A stretch of DNA of 42,146 bases from Paulinella micropora (Eukaryota > Cercozoa > Imbricatea > Euglyphida). Position 1 is the first letter of the stretch. Each line of letters opens with the position of its first letter. Positions 25,250-33,634 of the stretch are shown piece after piece. The DNA lies in NCBI GenBank assembly GCA_009731375.1, contig BJOX01000260.1:113844-155989 (forward strand), read 5' to 3'. A program made the translations under genes and the position numbers. Below the pieces are notes generated by a model that was given only the letters and a program-made list of their open reading frames with translations, did not search any database and had not been told where the DNA came from.

Positions 25250-25315
25250 ATCTATCTATAATCCATCCATCCATCCATCTATCCATTCATCTATCGATCC
25301 ATCTATCGATCTATC

Positions 25316-25354
<39 letters not shown>

Positions 25355-25453
25355 CCTATCTACCTATCTACCTATCTATCTATCTATCTATCTATCTATC
25401 CATCCATCCATCTGTCTATCTATCTGTCTATCTATCTATCCATCCATCTATCC

Positions 25454-25497
<44 letters not shown>

Positions 25498-25617
25498 GAA
25501 GTGCTGAGAGTTCTTGCTCGGGTAGTAAGGAGGCAGTGGATTTTAAGCTATGTGACGCCCATAGGTTAAACATATCTATCTATCTATCTATCTATCTATC
25601 CATCTATCCATCTATCC

Positions 25618-25649
<32 letters not shown>

Positions 25650-25676
25650 ATCCATCCATCTATCTATCTATCTATC

Positions 25677-25707
<31 letters not shown>

Positions 25708-25836
25708 CCATCTGTCTTTTCTTTTTTCTCTTCTATTTTCTGTTCTCATCTATTCTCTTTTCTTCTCTTCTCTTCTCTCATCTTCTCTTCCTCTTCCTCT
25801 TCCTGTTTCACTTCCTCTTCTATTCTATTCTATTCG
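25250..25836. repeat. Microsatellites with dispersed repeat R2 (25499-25575)
   Basis: TATC and CATC repeats flank an ~77-bp unique element, R2, with GTGCTGAGAGTTCTTG and GACGCCCATAGGTTAAACAT. A diverged inverted copy is at 41039-41118. The tract ends in TTCTA repeats that join viral piece 3 at about 25836. Confidence 0.85.
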
Positions 25837-26169
25837 GAGGATGTTGGTGCTGTTTCAAATGCTTTAAATGCAATACAACTATACGAAGCCCAGGTGCTGT
25901 CCCCACTAAAGCATCGTGAAGAAAGTAAGTGTTTCGTCGAGTTTGTCAACGATAACAAGACACCAGACCTTGTTTTTATCAAACCAGGGAATAACAGGGT
26001 TGAGGCGAAATTCATGAAGAGCCCTGGAGAGGCAAAAATTTATTTTGTCACCATCGATTCTAAGAATGTTATCCGTGTGTTTTATTCTTGGTCGGCGGTA
26101 AAGGGGTACTACATACACACTAAGGTCCCTGTGTATTCAAAGTTTGCCACCTATCACTTCAAGAAATAA
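25837..26169 (+). CDS. Unknown viral protein, 5'-truncated
   Basis: The frame is open from the microsatellite junction (DVGAVSNALNAIQLYEAQ) to TAA at 26167-26169, giving about 110 residues; the ATG at 25894 is probably internal. The C-terminal half has alternating hydrophobic strands (DLVFIKPGNNRVEAKF, KIYFVTIDSKNVIRVFYSW). The true start is lost at the (TTCTA)n junction. It is convergent with the integrase, and their stop codons lie in the same hairpin. I do not recognise the family. Confidence 0.5.
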   Translation, partial: EDVGAVSNALNAIQLYEAQVLSPLKHREESKCFVEFVNDNKTPDLVFIKPGNNRVEAKFMKSPGEAKIYFVTIDSKNVIRVFYSWSAVKGYYIHTKVPVYSKFATYHFKK

Positions 26170-26194
26170 TATTACTATAAGTCCATTATTTCTT
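26161..26194. terminator. Hairpin between convergent viral genes
   Basis: AAGAAATAAT (26161-26170) pairs perfectly with ATTATTTCTT (26185-26194) around a 14-base loop. The stop codons of the plus-strand ORF and of the integrase both fall inside it. A bidirectional transcript end is inferred. Confidence 0.5.
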
Positions 26195-27167
26195 TTTTCT
26201 TCCTTTGTCGGGATGAAGTTCTGATGTTGTCGGGGTCTATCTCCTCTCGTTTAAGTAAATGCTTTGTTTGTTTTTCTTTAGTTAGTTGCTTTAGTTCTTT
26301 ATTAATATCTGTCTCTTCCGGTTCGTTAGTTGCATCTGTCTTTAATAAATGTCGTGGTGGCACTATATCATCATTTGTTAATACAATCCGGTATCCCTTA
26401 CGGGCTTTGACGGTGTAGATTTGCTTGCTCCATGTCTTTCCTCTCTTTTCTAGAATGTGTTTCTTGTTTAATTTTCTAACTCTGTCTCCCTCTTTGAAAC
26501 CAAGTAAATATTTATCAACATATCTATGTTGTTGGCTAATATCGTTTCCTTTAAATACATAAATTGGTGCCGCCTTAATCGCTGAATGTTCTTTCTTGTT
26601 ATAATAATAAACAACATCTTCAATATAACTTATCCAATCAAAATTACGATTAAAAGCCCATAATACGTGTAATCTTTCTCTTAGTGTTCTAACAAATCTA
26701 TCAACAATACCTAACGAATTATGATCGCCTACTTCAACCATAAATTGTTTAATACCATTATTTCTCATCCACTCACCAACAGCACCTTTAAACTCCCCAC
26801 CATTGTCCGATATGTATGCTTTAGGCCTTGGTAATTTCTTGAGAGCATCTAAAACGGTGGTTGAAAATTTATTTTTTATAGGTATCGCATAAGCATAACG
26901 ACTATGAATATCAATCCAAATAAGGGCAAAATTGTAATTTTTATTTTTTGTAGCAACCTTACTCATATCCATTAAATCAATATTAACCATATCTAATACC
27001 TTATCAGCCCATATTGTTGTCCCTCTAGTCCTAGGCTTAGTCTGACGAAATAATTCTTGAGCAGTGCTTGTTCGTTCTTCCTCTGTTGGTTCGCCTCGCG
27101 GAGTATCTTCTAGTTGTGTATCCTTATCCTGTGCATTAATATTACTAGTTGTGTGTTTGTGATCCAT
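26175..27167 (-). CDS. Retrovirus-type (rve) integrase of a Polinton-like element, 330 aa
   Basis: The frame is intact. The RNase H-like catalytic core spans about residues 50-200: D64 (NIDLMDMS), strand IWIDIHSRYAYAIPI, D121 (YISDNGGEF) and D156 (HNSLGIVDRFVRTLRER). The third acidic residue is Asp where retroviral and most Polinton integrases have Glu. A C-terminal SH3/chromo-like part follows (FKEGDRVRKLN, KTWSKQIYTVKARKGYR), then a Lys/Glu-rich tail. Polinton integrases insert the linear viral genome into host DNA. It follows the acidic protein by six bases in the same direction, suggesting one transcript. No N-terminal HHCC finger is visible. Confidence 0.85.
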   Translation of the reverse strand: MDHKHTTSNINAQDKDTQLEDTPRGEPTEEERTSTAQELFRQTKPRTRGTTIWADKVLDMVNIDLMDMSKVATKNKNYNFALIWIDIHSRYAYAIPIKNKFSTTVLDALKKLPRPKAYISDNGGEFKGAVGEWMRNNGIKQFMVEVGDHNSLGIVDRFVRTLRERLHVLWAFNRNFDWISYIEDVVYYYNKKEHSAIKAAPIYVFKGNDISQQHRYVDKYLLGFKEGDRVRKLNKKHILEKRGKTWSKQIYTVKARKGYRIVLTNDDIVPPRHLLKTDATNEPEETDINKELKQLTKEKQTKHLLKREEIDPDNIRTSSRQRKKKEIMDL

Positions 27168-27173
27168 GATATT

Positions 27174-27698
27174 TTAGAATTTCAAAAATATTTTTTCTGC
27201 TTCCTTACTTTTTTCTTTATTCTTTGGTGTATTGTTATATACATTAACTGATATTTTTTCACTTCGTTTTTTACCGCCTCGCTGTTTGCCGCCTGTTGTT
27301 TCATAATCTTCGCTTTCTTCACTCTCACTTTCTTCTTCTTCTTCTTCGCTGTCATTCTCAGGCTTCTTGGGCTGTGGTGCTTTCTTTGTGGTTTTCTTCT
27401 TGGGCTTTTTAGCATTCTTTGTTATCTTTCTAAGCATATGATTTGCAATAACCTCAGACATATCAATTTCGCTATCGCTTTCGCTTGATTCATCTTCAAT
27501 ATCAGGATTTTTAAGTATTTCTTTCGCAACACCAACTTCAGCATCTGTCTCAATAAGTTCTTCCACTGATGCTGCTTTTAATTCTCCTTTTTTACGAAGC
27601 CTTTCACGTGCCCACTCGTCCTTTCTACGTTCAGCATTTGCTCTGTTTGCTTGAACTGCTTTCTTCCAGTTTTCTTTTGAAGCCTCTTTTGACTGCAT
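27174..27698 (-). CDS. Acidic/basic low-complexity protein (174 aa)
   Basis: Starts MQSKEASKENWKKAVQANRA. A basic helical N-terminus (KDEWARERLRKKGELK) is followed by an acidic segment, a Lys/Pro stretch (KKPKKKTTKKAPQPKK), a Glu/Ser run and a Gly/Lys-rich end. The composition suggests a nucleic-acid-binding or nuclear-targeted protein, but no domain is recognised. It stands directly upstream of the integrase and divergent from the fibre gene. Codon use is AT-rich, like the other viral genes. Confidence 0.55.
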   Translation of the reverse strand: MQSKEASKENWKKAVQANRANAERRKDEWARERLRKKGELKAASVEELIETDAEVGVAKEILKNPDIEDESSESDSEIDMSEVIANHMLRKITKNAKKPKKKTTKKAPQPKKPENDSEEEEEESESEESEDYETTGGKQRGGKKRSEKISVNVYNNTPKNKEKSKEAEKIFLKF

Positions 27699-27787
27699 TG
27701 TTTACCGACGAATGATATTACACAAAATAATTGTATTTTTTGTTAGTATAATTTAACACAAAAAAAATTAAATATAATTAATATACA
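27699..27787. promoter_or_regulatory. AT-rich divergent promoter region
   Basis: 89 bases separate the acidic-protein start (minus strand) from the fibre start (plus strand). They are strongly AT-rich with TATAATT-like and TTAATATA-like elements near each ATG. No motif is shared clearly enough with other viral genes to call it. Confidence 0.35.
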
Positions 27788-30700
27788 ATGTCGCAATATA
27801 AATCATTACTCGGCCTTAATGAGTTGGCTGTTGATAGTCTAAATATACTTAACCTTGACCTTACCAACACAAACATAGTCGGTCTGAATACAGACAGAGT
27901 GCCAGAAGATTCCGACCCAATAAATCTTTATTATACTGATGCGCGATTTGACACACGTCTCGCTTTAAAATCAACGACGGACATCAAAGAAGGAAAGAAT
28001 TTATACTCAGAGCAACGAGTGAGGGAAAACGACGAAGTCAAAGCCTCAACTCAACACAGAAGCAATACTTCCAATCCGCACCAAACCAGTTTATATAATT
28101 TGATAGACACAAACATATTTGCACAAGCGAGCGGACAATACTTAACTTACAACGATGTAGAAGGCAAATGGAAGAATACAGCCCTTGGTTCAATTGATAC
28201 ACTTTCAGATGTGGTTATAACAGCGCCGATAGCGATGAATAGTTATCTAACATATAACTCAATAAACTGGGTAAATAAAACATTCCCGATAAATGTTGAT
28301 GAATTCGGCAATATTAGTATGGGTGGTAATTTGANNNNNNNNNNTCAATATTAGTATGGGAAGGAAGAATATAACAGGAGTTAATTTACTAAATACCAAA
28401 GATGTTGATGAATGGATATTTGAGCATAATGATAATAATGATAAAGTTTCAGCGAGTGGAAGTATAGATAGCCACATAGCCACAGCGATGTGACAATATC
28501 AGGCTTCCCAGCAGATAACCAACTGCTTATGTATAGCACGGGGCAATGGAGAAACACCACTTCACCCTTTCTTATATTAGACGGCACAGCCAGTATGACA
28601 GGAGGACTAAATATGGGCGGTTATGCTATTTCAGGGGCTTCTACATATAATGGATTAATCTCGCAAATCTCGCAGTTGATGGTTCGGTGGTTAAACTAAC
28701 AGGAGACCAAACCATAGGAGGAATCAAAACATTCAGCAACATAATAAATGCTAGTGCGATTGATATGAAAAGCCAAAGCATAACAAATGTCAATCTTGTT
28801 GATGGTGTGGATGTTTCTGTCCTTGATACTTCGGTGGTTAAACTAACAGGAGACCAAACCATAGCAGGAAAAAAAATTTACATCAACTTTAGAAGTAAGT
28901 GGTTCATCCAATCCTACTACTTTTGACGGCATCGGTATAGCATTTGATACAAAAAAAGGAATGATTGCAGCACAAAAAACAGCAACAGCGACTTGGTATC
29001 CGATACAAATAACTGGTTCGTATGTTGAGTTATATTCAGGTAATACTTTAATTATAACTGCAACTGGAACAACATTAAGTTTGAATAACAACAAAATAAC
29101 AAACTTAGCCGACCCTTCCGCTTCAACAGATGGAGCAAATAAAAGTTATGTTGATACAAAAGACGGGCAAAATGTGAAACTAACAGGAAACCAAACCATA
29201 GCAGGAATTAAGACATATAGCAGTGGTGTTGAAATAACTGGAAATTCAATAAGTTTAACAACAAATGGAACATTCATTGTTTTCAATTCTACCAGTAATA
29301 TCGGGTCAATTGCTAGTTTGGATATGAAAACTGCAACATATTACAACTTTGAAATTTCTGCGAAAAAAATAAGTTTTATTATTGATGGGACGATTGTTTC
29401 GTGGTTTAATGCTACTATATTAGATTGTAATAGCAGTCGGATTGTTAATCTAGGAGCACCACAAAATGCGAATGAAGCGGTAAATAGGCAATATCTGGAT
29501 GACAATTGAGTGAAACTAACAACAGACCAAACGATAACAGGAATAAAAACATTCAACGGGACGAGCACCGTAATAAAATATCTAACTTTAACACAAACGG
29601 CTGATTTTAATAATCAAGTTATCATTAATGGTGGAAATATTACATATAATGGGGCAAGGATATTAAACCAAAATGGAGGAGATATATTCTTTTCACAGAC
29701 ATCAGGTGATTATCAATATTTCTTATTTACTCTAAATACTGCTACAAGTGTAACCGCAGACCAAAGAGGTTATGTATTCACGAATGTAGCATTTGATGCA
29801 AAAGGAGCAGGTCTTTATATTTCAAAACTTTTGGATAATAAAAGTGCTTCATCTGACATTGTCCGTTTTAACAATGCTGGCGGTATGCGGTTTTATGGTG
29901 CTTTGGATATGAATTCAAACAACATAACAAGTGCTGGAACAATAACGGGAACATCAATCACTTCAACTGCTGGCATGACTACAACAACATTAACGGCAAG
30001 CGATAAAATAACAACAGCACTAGGCAAACCAATAATTATAGGAAACACAACAAAAGGAATAGGTACGACAGCGGGCTTAGAATTGTATGGGACATTTAAC
30101 AACAATACAACTGGAGCACATTTGCAGGCAATTACAACGGAAGATATTTATCCTACATTTGGACTATTTAATTTAGGACATAATAGCATAAATATGGGTT
30201 TTGATGCTTATTTAGATGGCGCGGGATGGAAATCAAGTTATGCGAGTTCAAACTTTTTAATTAATAAATTTTCCAACAAACTTAGATTTTTGTATGATCG
30301 TGGGAAAAGTGTTGGGGCTGCTGTTCCTTGGTCTGTGGCTCTTGAACTTGATACAGCAGGCTTATTAACAACAAAGGCAATAACGGCGAGCGGATTAATA
30401 ACGGCGAATGCGGGAATTACATATTCTGGGTTGCTAACGACCACAACTAATAATGGAGCAAAAATAGGAATTCAAGGACAAACAGACGGGACGAATGCGA
30501 GAGGAATATTTGTATGGGATACTGCTGATTCAGCATGGGGGATTTATATGTCTCAGTCTGGAGCAAATAAAGCATTAAATGGAGGAACAGCACCAGCAGG
30601 AGGGGTAGGCGGAGGATTAACTTCTTATGCTTTTATATTTAGAGTGAATAATTCTTCAACGAGTGGGTTCATATGGGAGAATAGTTCAAATACTGCTTTA

Positions 30701-31219
30701 ATGTCTTTGAAAGCAAGCGATGGACAATTATGGGTATTGTCTAATCCAATTCAATATTCAGACAGGAGAAAAAAAGAAGATATAAAGGAATGCTTAGGCT
30801 TAGATTTTATTAATAAGTTAAATCCAGTCTGCTATCGTTTGATTGATAATAAAAAAAAATATAGGACTGGCTTAATAGAACAAGAATTAGAGGACATACT
30901 AACAGAAATGGATATGCTAGATTTTGGCGGTTTTATAAAAGAAACAATTATGGTTCCGTGTCCAAAGCAAAGAAAAGAATGCGAATTGAAGGGTGTGAGT
31001 GTTAATCCAGAAGATGTTAAATGTGTTGATAGTGGTGATGTCGGTTATGGTATAGGTTATTCCGAGTTTATCGCCCCATTAATTAAAGCGGTTCAACAAT
31101 TATCAGAAAAGTTAGTTAATTTAGAAAAAGAAAATAAAACTTTACTTAATATATTACAAGACCAAGCAAACCAATTAGCAGACATCAGAGCAGTCGTTTT
31201 TTCAAATGTCAAACAATAA
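27788..31219 (+). pseudogene. Phage-like fibre with C-terminal S74 chaperone (interrupted)
   Basis: The ATG at 27788 begins an about 1140-residue fibre. The N-terminal part has NLYYTDARFDTRL, the motif of phage tail fibres. The middle carries at least four repeats of the form VKLTGDQTIxGIKTF (near 28690, 28845, 29175 and 29510). The C-terminus from about 30757 (YSDRRKKEDIKECLG...LNPVCYRL) is a peptidase S74/intramolecular chaperone, which in phage spikes assists trimerisation and cuts itself off before the Asp of the Ser-Asp pair. Breaks are a 10-N gap at 28336, frame changes near 28490, 28690 and at an eight-A run near 28870, and a TGA at 29507. The last 569 codons are open. It probably mediates host attachment. 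Confidence 0.75.
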
Positions 31220-31352
31220 TACAACTAGACTTCACAGACCTCCACCTATTATGGATATGGATGGCGAACTAACTCCCGAATTAAAGTCTCGTGTTCTTGA
31301 AGTAGAACTAAAGACTGAGGGAAAAAAAAGTAGAGCACGAATTGGAAGATAA
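31206..31352 (+). CDS. Small protein overlapping the fibre gene end (48 aa)
   Basis: The ATG at 31206 lies inside the last codons of the fibre gene in another frame, and the ORF ends at TAA 31350. The peptide starts MSNNNTTRLHRPPPIMDMDG and ends in a basic KKSRARIGR. The tight overlap is typical of compact viral genomes. The family is not recognised and expression is unproven. Confidence 0.4.
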   Translation: MSNNNTTRLHRPPPIMDMDGELTPELKSRVLEVELKTEGKKSRARIGR

Positions 31353-31410
31353 CTGGAATTGTTGTTGTATAAAAAACAGACCGACCGACAGCCGACTTAT
31401 TAAATACTTA

Positions 31411-31446
31411 TTTCAAATGCCCTTTGTATCGTGAGGCTATTTGAAA
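31411..31446. terminator. Hairpin between convergent small genes
   Basis: TTTCAAAT (31411-31418) pairs with ATTTGAAA (31439-31446), extended by GCC/GGC with a bulge. It lies between the plus-strand ORF ending at 31352 and a minus-strand ORF ending near 31475, as at 26161 and 3458. Confidence 0.4.
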
Positions 31447-31474
31447 AGAACTTACCTTGTGAGGTTGCTAACAC

Positions 31475-31787
31475 TTATGTCGGAATTTTGACTTTACTCA
31501 TAGGAATTTGCCTTCCATCGCCTTCTAGTTCAAAGAAATGAACACTCGTATAAATGTATTTTATACCAAGAACTATCGCCGGCGCAGATTAAAGGAATGG
31601 CTTCATCAAAACTAACACACCAATCACTCATAGGCTTATACACACATTTAAATTTAGTTTCTATTCCTTGCTTTATACAATAAGCACAACTCTCATTCTT
31701 TTTTTCGCTTACCCGCGAGTAAAAGTCGCAGGCAGTTCGCGAAAATATTTTTGCTATTGAAAAGTTTATCATCAGTAATATAATCAT
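31475..31787 (-). pseudogene. Small Cys-rich protein with N-terminal hydrophobic segment
   Basis: The ATG at 31787 opens MIILLMINFSIAKIF, a probable membrane anchor or signal. It is followed by a Cys-containing domain (CAYCIKQG, FKCVYKPMSDWCVSF) to a TGA at 31530. A different frame then remains open through FFELEGDGRQIPMSKVKI to TAA at 31475, so the protein may be about 20 residues longer with a frame change near 31545. The start overlaps by two bases that of the divergent gene at 31786. The family is not recognised. Confidence 0.4.
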
Positions 31788-32143
31788 GGCTACTGAATAT
31801 AAATATCAGCTGATTATTTTTCTGAGTAATGATTTTGTTGGGAGCAAAACATTTAACAAACATATTCAAATGTCATTCACACCAACCAAAATGAATGTTA
31901 AGTTTATTCATTATACGAACGACCAGACGGAAACCAAAACCAGAATTCTTTATATGGACAGAATTGGAATCATTGGCACATTTGCAGATAGTAATATAGC
32001 AAACATATCTCAGTTATAATTTGGGTGTCGTTGGAAGGACAGACTGACAATATACACTTAAAGTCCTTGAAACTGACAGCGGAAATATTGACACAGGAAA
32101 TTTAGCAGGCCGAATTGTTGTATGCCTAGAGTTTTTAGGCTGA
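31786..32143 (+). pseudogene. Small conserved-looking hypothetical protein (interrupted)
   Basis: The ATG at 31786 gives MATEYKYQLIIFLSNDFVGS and 77 codons to a TAA at 32017. Another frame then carries LGVVGRTD, an in-frame TGA, and QYTLKVLETDSGNIDTGN to TGA at 32141. Read together, about 118 residues form a strand-rich small protein. The hairpin chain starts three bases after the final stop. It precedes the ATPase. No known family is assigned. Confidence 0.45.
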
Positions 32144-32145
32144 TA

Positions 32146-32283
32146 TTTATCAACTTCACTCTCATTCTCTTCGCTCATTCTCGTTTGTTGATAAACATCG
32201 TAAAACCATTTAATTTCTTGTAAATGAAAAAAACGATGTTTTAGAATAAGAGAGAGTGCGGAGCACGAATCGCAATTCTAAAA
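32146..32283 (+). terminator. Hairpin chain, copy iii
   Basis: Three stems in series share end bases: TTTATCAAC (32146-32154) with GTTGATAAA (32187-32195); AAACATCG (32193-32200) with CGATGTTT (32234-32241) around a loop ending in poly(A); TTTTAGAAT (32239-32247) with ATTCTAAAA (32275-32283). Because adjacent stems overlap by two or three bases they cannot all be complete at once. The chain fills the space between the preceding stop and the ATPase. Confidence 0.65.
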
Positions 32284-32284
32284 T

Positions 32285-33092
32285 AGCATTGAGAAAATAA
32301 ACAATGTCAAGGTGAAACCAGTGAAGCAGGAAGGCGAAGGAAACAAAAAAGCTAAAGGTTATAAATTATTTAATTAGCCCTATTCAAATATATTTCTACT
32401 CGCCCGTAAGAAGAGCGGCAAAACGACAGCACTCTTTGAAATACTGAAACGGACTGCAGACAGAAAAACCCGTATTGTCATTATTGCTTCAACAATTCAT
32501 AAGGACTACATTTATAAAGCAATGGTTAAGCACTTTAAGAACAGGGGAAACCCAATGGCAATTTATACCTTTCTTAAATCAAATGGTGTTAATGTCATTG
32601 ATTATGAGTTAGACAAACTGAACAGACAGGACGAGCAACACGAAGGAGAAGTAAAACAGGACAAAGAAGAAATAGAGAAGCCACAATTTTTATACTTTGG
32701 AAAGAAAAGAAAAAAGAGGTGAGAAGAAAGAGAGACCAAGTAAGTATATTTCTCCAGAGGTTGTTTTTGTTTTGGACGATTTAGGGAGCGGATTAAGAGA
32801 CAAGTCCGATTTGTTAAAAAAGAACAGACACTATAAAAGTAAGGTGATTATGTCAAGTCAGTGTCTGAACTACCTACGGCCAGAAGCCATTAAGCAGTTA
32901 GATTATTTGTTAATCTTTCCGGGCCAGTCTCAAGACAAAATGGAACTCGTGTCTAAACACTTAGACTTATCTTTTGACTTTGATTACTTTCTTCAAAAGT
33001 ATCACGAAGCAACAAAGGAGAGATTTAATTTTCTTTATGTTTCAAGTGTAGATGATGAGTTAAGAAAAAACTTCAACTTCAGGTTAAAATAA
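32285..33092 (+). pseudogene. A32/FtsK-type genome-packaging ATPase (interrupted)
   Basis: The Walker A-like motif ARKKSGKTT is near 32402-32428, Walker B is VVFVLDDLGSG near 32761-32793, and the downstream sensor region SSQCLNYLRPEAIK and LDYLLIFPGQ are the pattern of A32-like packaging ATPases of Polintons, virophages and large DNA viruses. The start is uncertain: the frame that leads into Walker A is open from 32285 but contains a TAG at 32375. A frame change occurs in the A/G-rich stretch near 32715. The intermediate segment is Lys/Glu-rich. It would power packaging of viral DNA into the capsid. Confidence 0.75.
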
Positions 33093-33143
33093 AACATTTT
33101 ATAAATAATTATTTTTTCTGTATTATATATTTCACTATCCTTT

Positions 33144-33507
33144 ATGGTAGTTAAAACAACTCGTGTTGAAGTCATTCCAACAATCGGCAAACGAACAATT
33201 AACTCAAGCACAATGGCTGGAGGCTTGCCTCCAGCCATTGTGCTTGAGTTAATTGTTCGTTTGCCGATTGAAGACTGGTCGTAAGAAGAAGCAAGGAGGC
33301 AAGGGACAGGCTGGCGGTAAAATTAACTGGGCCAAGGTAGGTAAGACAGCAATGGCTGTTAATAAATTCCTTCGTGATAACAAGATTATTTCAAAGACTG
33401 CGAATGCCCTTGGTGATGTCGGGGTTCCATATGCGTCTCGTATCGGGACTACCGCTGCAAAACTTGGGTATGGTAGGCAGAGCGGTCGTGGGGCTTTGAA
33501 GTTTTAA
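33144..33507 (+). pseudogene. Basic pX/core-like protein, interrupted by a palindrome
   Basis: The ATG at 33144 gives MVVKTTRVEVIPTIGKR and runs into a 90-bp palindrome, stopping at 33282. The frame shifted by one then gives TGRKKKQGGKGQAGGKINW, a helix (VNKFLRDNKIISKTANAL) and YASRIGTTAAKLGYG, ending GALKF. The Lys/Gly-rich, Gly-Tyr-Gly composition resembles the small core or membrane-active proteins (pX or pVI-like) described in adintoviruses and adenoviruses. That is an analogy, not a proven homology. It sits between ATPase and protease, in the virion-gene cluster. Confidence 0.5.
33181..33270. repeat. 90-bp perfect palindrome (44-nt arms, 2-nt spacer)
   Basis: The arm at 33181-33224 (starts CAATCGGCAAACG, ends GGCTGGAGGC) is repeated in exact reverse complement at 33227-33270, with TT between. 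It lies inside a coding region and breaks it. A fold-back (template-switch or chimeric-read) event would produce this; a true cruciform is the alternative. Confidence 0.95.
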
Positions 33508-33531
33508 TGATATTTTTGATATTTTGTTCTG

Positions 33532-33634
33532 ACTTCGTCATCACAAAACATCGATGACCATTATTTTTTTCCAAAATAAAAAAACGATGTTTTAGAATAA
33601 GCGAGAATGCAAAGCATGAAGCGCCATTCTAAAA
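33532..33634 (+). terminator. Hairpin chain, copy iv (3' of pX-like gene)
   Basis: TTTTGT (33532-33537) with ACAAAA (33543-33548) or a longer imperfect fold; AAAACATCG (33545-33553) with CGATGTTTT (33585-33593) around a loop ending in poly(A); TTTTAGAAT (33590-33598) with ATTCTAAAA (33626-33634). The last loop resembles that of copy iii (GAATGCAAAGCATGAAGCGC here). It overlaps the first codons called for the protease gene. Confidence 0.6.
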
